This document shows positions 8,353 through 12,270 of a DNA stretch of 12,270 nt, piece after piece. Below the pieces are notes generated by a model. That model did not search any database. It saw only the letters and a program-made list of their open reading frames with translations, and was not told the DNA's origin. The stretch is from CAZUCD01 sp964618855. Its GTDB lineage: Bacteria > Sumerlaeota > Sumerlaeia > SLMS01 > JANRJK01. The translations under genes and the position numbers were made by a program. Numbering within the stretch: the stretch's first letter is position 1; the number at the start of each line of letters is the position of its first letter. The stretch spans positions 1 to 12,270 of the forward strand of contig CAZUCD010000116.1 of assembly GCA_964618855.1 (NCBI GenBank), written 5' to 3'.

Positions 8353-9101
8353 GAGCCGATCCCCTGCGCGCGCGCCAGTTGGCGCAACCGCGCCGGCCAG
8401 GGACCCTGCGCGCGGAACTCGCCGGGGGACCAGTGCGCCGCCGCATCGATCGCCCGGGCGAGAACCGCCCGCGCCCCTTCGGCATCGCCTCGGGACAGAA
8501 GCAACTCCGCGAGGCGGACCGATGGCTCCGCGAGGGGAACGCGCTCGAGCACCACGCGGAACCAGCGCTCCGCCCCCTGCGCGTCCCCCTGCGAGGCGAG
8601 CGCCTCGCCAAGACGCGTCGCCGCTTCGCCCTTCGCGAACAGGGGGGACTCCGTGCACACATAGTCGAGGTGGTCCACCGCAGGGGCGATTTTGCCCATG
8701 CGAAGCAGGCACGTTCCCGCGCGCAGGTGAGCGTCGAGGTTGTCGGGCTCACGGTCCAGCGCCGGGCGCAGTGCGCGCAGGCAATCCTCCCACCGTCCCT
8801 CCTCGAAGTGCGATGCAGCGAGTGCGAGCCAGTCGCCGATGAGTCCGCGCTCCGCCGCGACCTCGGAGAGCCGTGCCAGTCGGCGCCTCGCGGCCACCAA
8901 CTCGTCGATGGGCCGCTTCCCGAGCGCCGGCAGCAGCTTGAAGTTCGCCAAGTACGCAAGCGCCCCCGCATACAGGAACACCGGAGCCGTCACGGCCACG
9001 AGCAACCACCAATAGTTCCTCAGCGAGCGCGCGCAGTCCACCATCGCCCAGACCCACAGGGCGAAGAGGAGCACATTCAGGCTGAGCAGGGCGGCATTCA
9101 C
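8349..9101 (-). CDS. Membrane-anchored TPR protein
   Basis: A 250-residue protein with two N-terminal membrane helices (about 3-22, LLSLNVLLFALWVWAM, and 29-51, NYWWLLVAVTAPVFLYAGAL). Four tetratricopeptide-like repeats follow at about 90-123, 124-157, 158-190 and 192-223. Repeat features are visible, for example HFEEGRWEDCLRALRPALDR, HLRAGTCLLRMGKIAPAVDH and LAELLLSRGDAEGARAVLAR. The helix-VDCARSLRNYWWLL-helix layout resembles the short PLDc_N membrane hairpin found in front of other domains. TPR domains bind partner proteins, so this is likely a scaffold or adaptor at the membrane. The start is GTG at 9101, giving a GTGA overlap with the HflX stop. The nearby ATG at 9097 is out of frame. 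The stop overlaps the GTG of the next membrane protein, so the pair is probably co-translated. The TPR call is solid; partner and process are unknown. Confidence 0.85.
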   Translation of the reverse strand: MNAALLSLNVLLFALWVWAMVDCARSLRNYWWLLVAVTAPVFLYAGALAYLANFKLLPALGKRPIDELVAARRRLARLSEVAAERGLIGDWLALAASHFEEGRWEDCLRALRPALDREPDNLDAHLRAGTCLLRMGKIAPAVDHLDYVCTESPLFAKGEAATRLGEALASQGDAQGAERWFRVVLERVPLAEPSVRLAELLLSRGDAEGARAVLARAIDAAAHWSPGEFRAQGPWPARLRQLARAQGIGS

Positions 9102-10396
9102 GCCTCGGGCCGCGCCCCCGCGTCCTCGAACTCCGCGAAGCGGTGCCTGAGGCGCCCGGGCACCGACGCCTCGATCAGCGCCACGTCCCCCTCGTACTCC
9201 TCGTGTCGGATCCGTGCCTCGCGGTGCAGCAGGGCGAGCAGGTCCCCGCGACCCGCGGGCAGGCGCAGCGCCATTGGCTCCATGTCCCCCGGAATGACGC
9301 GCTCGATCAGCGACACGAGCGTGTCGAAGCCCTCGCGCGTGCGCGTGCTCGTCAGCGCAACGTGGTCGTACCGTTCACGCAGGCGCAGGAGCGCGGCGCG
9401 GTCCTCCACAAGGTCGATCTTGTTCAGGACGAGGATGGTGGGCTTGCCGTGCGCACCGAGTTCCTCCAGTACCTTCTCCGCGGCCGTCAGGTTGGCTTCC
9501 GCGTTTGGGGCGGAGGCATCGACGACGTGCATGAGCATCGATCCCATTTCCGCCTCCTCCAGGGTGGCCCGGAATGCTTCGACCAGGCCGTGCGGCAACT
9601 TGCGGATGAACCCCACCGTGTCCGTCATCAGGATTTCCTCCCCGCCCGGGAGGCGAAAACGCCGCGTGGTCGGGTCGAGGGTCGCGAACAGCTTGTCCTC
9701 GGCGAGCACGGTTGCACCGGTGAGTGCGTTGAGCAGCGACGACTTGCCGGCGTTTGTGTAGCCCACGATGGCGACCGTGGGGACGGGTTTGATCTCGCGC
9801 GACTTGCGCTGGGTCGATCGCACTCGCCGCACGTGCTCGATCTCTTCCTTGAGCTTCGTGATTTGCCGCAGGAGCAGACGGCGGTCGGTTTCGAGCTGTG
9901 CCTCGCCCGAGCCGCCCTTGAAGGCGCCGCCGCCGCGCTGGCGTTCGAGGTGCGTCCACGCGCGCCGCAGGCGGGGGAGCGAGTACTCGGCCCGCGCGAG
10001 CTGCACCTGGAGCTTTGCCTCGCGCGTCTGCGCACGGTCTGCAAAGATCCCCAGGATCACCTCCTGACGGTCGATCACCGCCTTGCCCGTTTCCTTCTCC
10101 CAATTCTGCTGCTGGCGCCCCGAAAGGTCGTCGTCCACCACGATCACGTCGGCGTCATGGCCCTCGGCGAGCTGCTTGATCTCCTCCACCTTTCCCGACC
10201 CGATCAGGAAGGCTGGGTTCGGCATCTGGGCGCTCGCCACGATGGAGTCGGCGACGGGCACCCCGTAGGTGCGGACGAGCTCGGAGAGTTCCTCGAGGTG
10301 TTCCTCCGCGTCCCGCCGGGTCTCACCCTTTCGCCACACCCCCACCAGGACTGCCCGCAATGGCCTGTCGCGCTCTTCGGCAAAAGCTTCGGTCAA
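9098..10396 (-). CDS. hflX: GTPase HflX (ribosome-associated)
   Basis: A 432-residue OBG-HflX-superfamily GTPase. The N-terminal HflX domain (RAVLVGVW, then FLIGSGKVEEI and DDDLSGRQQQNWE) is followed by a helical linker with the family motif GGSGEAQLETDRR (about 161-173). The G domain follows: P-loop GYTNAGKSS (212-220), DTVGF (259-263), NKID (325-328), and LTS near 349. HflX binds the 50S subunit or stalled ribosomes and splits 70S particles, notably under heat stress. A TTG start at 10396 is chosen because it has an AGGGAGA ribosome site 6 bases upstream and because family-like sequence begins just after it. The alternative ATG at 10450, directly abutting the pabB stop (TGAATG), would add 18 residues with no recognisable similarity and has no good ribosome site. 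The gene overlaps the TPR gene by 4 bases. Identity is firm; only the start is uncertain. Confidence 0.95.
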   Translation of the reverse strand: MTEAFAEERDRPLRAVLVGVWRKGETRRDAEEHLEELSELVRTYGVPVADSIVASAQMPNPAFLIGSGKVEEIKQLAEGHDADVIVVDDDLSGRQQQNWEKETGKAVIDRQEVILGIFADRAQTREAKLQVQLARAEYSLPRLRRAWTHLERQRGGGAFKGGSGEAQLETDRRLLLRQITKLKEEIEHVRRVRSTQRKSREIKPVPTVAIVGYTNAGKSSLLNALTGATVLAEDKLFATLDPTTRRFRLPGGEEILMTDTVGFIRKLPHGLVEAFRATLEEAEMGSMLMHVVDASAPNAEANLTAAEKVLEELGAHGKPTILVLNKIDLVEDRAALLRLRERYDHVALTSTRTREGFDTLVSLIERVIPGDMEPMALRLPAGRGDLLALLHREARIRHEEYEGDVALIEASVPGRLRHRFAEFEDAGARPEA

Positions 10397-10402
10397 CTGG
10401 TG

Positions 10403-10409
10403 TCTCCCT
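10403..10409 (-). promoter_or_regulatory. Strong ribosome-binding site that points to the TTG start of hflX
   Basis: On the minus strand this reads AGGGAGA, close to the Shine-Dalgarno consensus, with 6 bases to the TTG at 10396. The upstream ATG at 10450 lacks a comparable site. This decides in favour of the shorter HflX. Confidence 0.6.
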
Positions 10410-10450
10410 GCTGGTTGTGGAAATGGCGGCGCCTTTCGGGCGGCACGCAT

Positions 10451-11632
10451 TCAATGTATGGGAGCACCCCCCAGAACGCGACGGAAAAAGGCTGCCTTTG
10501 CCATGACTTCGGACCATTCCGCGGCGGGTTCGCTGTCGATCGTGATCCCGCCTCCGGCGTGGAAGACCCCGCCCCCCGGGCCCACCACGGCTGTCCTGAT
10601 GGGCAGCGCGAGCTCCAGGTTCCCCGCGGAGTCCATCCACCCCAGCGCGCCGCAGAACACTCCGCGCGGCCCATCCTCGAGGCGTCGGATCCACTCGAGC
10701 GCTGCGCGCTTGGGCGCCCCGGAGATGCTCCCCCCCGGAAACGTGGCCCGCAGAACGTCCTCCACCCCGGCATCCTCCCGCAGCACGCCGCGCACGGTGG
10801 ACTCAAGGTGCACCACGGTCGGATGCCGCACGGCCTCCATGCAGGGGTCGACATGCACGGAACCGGGTTCGCAGAGGCGACCGAGGTCGTTGCGCTCGAG
10901 GTCCACGATCATCGTGTGCTCCGCCCGTTCCTTCTCCGACGCCAGCAACTCGGCGATGGCGGCGGCGCCTGCGTCCCCCGGCGGAAGGGCGCGCGTGCCC
11001 TTGATCGGCCGGGTCTCGATGCTTCTGCCGCGCACGCGGAGGAACAGCTCCGGGGAGAAGCACACCACCGTCCCTCCTGGGACAGGAACCAGGGCCGCAA
11101 AATCCGCCCCGCCAAGGGCCAGCCCCCGCTCGAACAGCGCCTCCGCCGAGACATGCCCGGACCAACCAAACGGCACGGCCAGGTTGGCCTGATAGAGCGC
11201 CCCCGCGCGTATGCCCTCCTTGATCGACTCGACGCGGCGCGCGTACTCCGCGAACTGCATGCGCTCGCGGAGGTCCAGGTTGGGCCCATCCGTGCAGGCC
11301 GACGCGTCGGTCGCGGGGTCTGCCTCCGTGTGGATGGCTGCATGGAGCGTCCACTCGTCTGGGGCCGTGGGTGGGTGGAACTGGCCGCCCCCGAAACCAA
11401 GATGGCGACCGAACTCGTATGTCAGGACCAGAGTCGCGACCGGGAACACGGGCGCCACCGTGGTGGGGCGGCCAATGGGGCGAAGGTGCCGCGCGATCTC
11501 GCCGAACACGGCGGACAGGTCGGCGCCGACACCTTCACCGCGCAGGACCACGGTCGAGGACGGCCGACCAAGCGACAGCCCGCCAGGGAGCCATCCGCGC
11601 GGGGATCGGGCGACGAAGCGCGTGCGCGTCAT
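10451..11632 (-). CDS. pabB: Aminodeoxychorismate synthase component I-like chorismate-binding enzyme
   Basis: A 393-residue chorismate-utilising enzyme. PabB aminates chorismate to 4-amino-4-deoxychorismate for p-aminobenzoate and folate synthesis, taking ammonia from a glutaminase (PabA). Visible family motifs are YQANLAVPF (147-155), ELFLRV (195-200), RPIKGTRALP (208-217), EHTMIVDLERNDLGRLC (238-254), GGSISGAPKRAALEWI (300-315), FCGALGWMD (326-334) and GGGITIDSEPAAEW (360-373). The PIKGT lysine (K211) is characteristic of PabB, where TrpE has Ala. The N-terminal portion is short and poorly conserved compared with E. coli PabB (453 aa). The ATG at 11632 has GGAG 4 bases upstream. A longer in-frame reading to 11929 is antisense to the divergent nuclease gene and rejected. 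No pabA or pabC lies in the window. It appears to be the first gene of the minus-strand unit. Isochorismate or salicylate synthases are less likely given PIKGT and the overall pattern. Confidence 0.9.
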   Translation of the reverse strand: MTRTRFVARSPRGWLPGGLSLGRPSSTVVLRGEGVGADLSAVFGEIARHLRPIGRPTTVAPVFPVATLVLTYEFGRHLGFGGGQFHPPTAPDEWTLHAAIHTEADPATDASACTDGPNLDLRERMQFAEYARRVESIKEGIRAGALYQANLAVPFGWSGHVSAEALFERGLALGGADFAALVPVPGGTVVCFSPELFLRVRGRSIETRPIKGTRALPPGDAGAAAIAELLASEKERAEHTMIVDLERNDLGRLCEPGSVHVDPCMEAVRHPTVVHLESTVRGVLREDAGVEDVLRATFPGGSISGAPKRAALEWIRRLEDGPRGVFCGALGWMDSAGNLELALPIRTAVVGPGGGVFHAGGGITIDSEPAAEWSEVMAKAAFFRRVLGGAPIH

Positions 11633-11637
11633 GGAAC

Positions 11638-11654
11638 TCCGGGACCGCCCCGGG
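11638..11654 (-). promoter_or_regulatory. GC hairpin overlapping the pabB ribosome-binding site
   Basis: CCGGG at 11639-11643 can pair with CCCGG at 11649-11653 across a 5-base loop, with a possible additional wobble pair outside. In the pabB mRNA the 3' arm contributes the first two bases of the GGAG ribosome site, so the stem could partly hide it. This may simply reflect high GC content. Confidence 0.25.
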
Positions 11655-11748
11655 AACCATGGGTGGCACGGATCCCAAATGGCTTCTCCGATTGACGTTG
11701 TTCGGACCCGCTGAGCAGACCGCGAGAAGCACTCCACGCATTCCGTCC

Positions 11749-11753
11749 GGAGG
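11749..11753 (+). promoter_or_regulatory. Ribosome-binding site of the nuclease gene
   Basis: GGAGG followed by CCCC and then ATG at 11758, a spacing of 4 bases. It fixes the start of the plus-strand nuclease gene. Confidence 0.7.
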
Positions 11754-11757
11754 CCCC

Positions 11758-12270
11758 ATGCCGAGACGCGCCGCCGCAGCCCGAAGGCCAGCCACCCACT
11801 CCCCGCGCCGGGGCGCCCGCAAGGGAGCCCGCCTCCTTGGCGTTCTCTTCGGAGTGCTCCTCTTCCTTGGCGGGACGGGTGTCGCCTACATGCGCGAGCC
11901 CGTCGCCGCGCGGCACATCGACGGCGCACTCAACACGGGCGGCAGGATCATCTCCACGGCAGCGAATGCAGCGGAGGATGCGGGCGCTCGAGCCCTCCAG
12001 CCACCGGCGCCGGGCGAGTACATTGTCGCGCGGGTCGAGAGGGTCGTGGATGGCGATACGCTCCTGGTCCATGTCGGCACGCGCGAGGAACGCGTGCGGC
12101 TACTCTGCGTGGACGCCCCGGAGAGTGTCCACCCCGACAAGTCGAAAAACACCCCCCTCGGCCGCGAGGCGTCCGCCTTCCTCAAGAGCCGCGTCGAGGG
12201 AATGCAGGTCCGGCTGGAGGGGGAGTCCGAACAGGAGAAGCGCGACCGCTACGGCAGGCTCCTGTCCTAC
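11758..12270 (+). CDS. Membrane-anchored or secreted thermonuclease-like (SNase) protein, 3' end outside the window
   Basis: The first 171 residues of a staphylococcal-nuclease-family protein. An Arg-rich N-terminus (1-24) precedes a hydrophobic stretch at about 25-43 (LLGVLFGVLLFLGGTGVAY), a signal anchor or uncleaved signal peptide. A linker of about 45 residues follows, and then the nuclease fold from about 88. Active-site counterparts of the S. aureus enzyme are visible: VVDGDT (D98 and D100, Ca2+ binding), R114 in RVRLLCVDAPE, D119, E122, and R167 in RDRYGRLLSY. All key residues are kept, so a Ca2+-dependent phosphodiesterase acting on DNA or RNA outside the cytoplasm is likely. The ATG at 11758 has a GGAGG site 4 bases upstream. 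The gene is divergent from the pabB unit and shows no functional link to it. The C-terminus and any extra domain are out of view. Confidence 0.9.
   Translation, partial: MPRRAAAARRPATHSPRRGARKGARLLGVLFGVLLFLGGTGVAYMREPVAARHIDGALNTGGRIISTAANAAEDAGARALQPPAPGEYIVARVERVVDGDTLLVHVGTREERVRLLCVDAPESVHPDKSKNTPLGREASAFLKSRVEGMQVRLEGESEQEKRDRYGRLLSY

Larger units (their letters stand above)
11633..11757. promoter_or_regulatory. Divergent intergenic region between pabB and the nuclease gene
   Basis: This 125 bp gap separates the two divergently oriented start codons and must carry, or lie close to, promoters for both directions. On the plus strand TTGACG (11692-11697) resembles a -35 box, but the hexamer 17 bases later (GCAGAC) is a poor -10. 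No convincing sigma-70 pair was found on the minus strand. The location is certain; no individual promoter element can be named with confidence. Confidence 0.45.

Noticed and set aside
10451..11632. Anthranilate synthase component I (TrpE)
   Set aside because: PIKGT carries the lysine typical of PabB instead of the PIAGT of TrpE, and no trp genes are adjacent.
9143..11695. 850-codon open frame on the plus strand antisense to hflX and pabB
   Set aside because: It crosses two well-supported genes whose motifs are intact on the minus strand, and its composition is that of a mirror frame.
11692..11720. Sigma-70 promoter for the nuclease gene
   Set aside because: TTGACG is a fair -35, but the correctly spaced -10 hexamer matches the consensus poorly.
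11633..11929. 99-codon N-terminal extension of PabB
   Set aside because: It is antisense to the nuclease gene and crosses the divergent gap; the ATG at 11632 has its own ribosome site and gives a normal family start.

Overview
This is a 12.3 kb piece of a GC-rich bacterial chromosome, densely coding and almost entirely transcribed from the minus strand. A very large AsmA-type envelope protein points to a diderm (two-membrane) bacterium. The sequence does not allow a confident phylum. The gene set is housekeeping plus several poorly characterised proteins. I see no phage, transposon, CRISPR array, tRNA or rRNA.

Layout on the minus strand, in transcription order from right to left: pabB-like chorismate-utilising enzyme (11632 to 10451); HflX GTPase (10396, or 10450, to 9098); membrane-anchored TPR protein (9101 to 8349); small three-helix membrane protein (8352 to 7921); YgfZ/GcvT-like folate-binding protein (7892 to 6873); divergent two-module protein of the AhbA/AhbB-NirDLGH siroheme-decarboxylase/AsnC type (6876 to 5983); 1828-residue AsmA-like protein (5986 to 500). 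After an 89 bp gap comes the start of an NADP-type isocitrate dehydrogenase gene that runs off the left edge (410 to 1). On the right edge a plus-strand, membrane-anchored staphylococcal-nuclease-like protein (11758 onward) is divergent from pabB.

The genes from pabB to the AsmA gene look like one tightly packed transcription unit. Four of the six junctions are 4-base overlaps in which the stop of one gene lies inside the start of the next (GTGA three times, ATGA once). The other two gaps are at most about 55 bp. This argues for translational coupling. The only clear place for promoters is the 125 bp divergent gap at 11633-11757, although no convincing -35/-10 pair was found there.

Functionally, the unit combines folate precursor synthesis (PabB), a folate-binding Fe-S maintenance protein (YgfZ), ribosome rescue (HflX), a possible tetrapyrrole-related protein and envelope proteins. 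The most unusual items are the AhbB/NirDLGH-like protein with an embedded cysteine pair, the unusual length of the AsmA-like protein, the uncharacterised TPR/three-helix membrane pair, and an apparent insertion near residue 92 of the isocitrate dehydrogenase.
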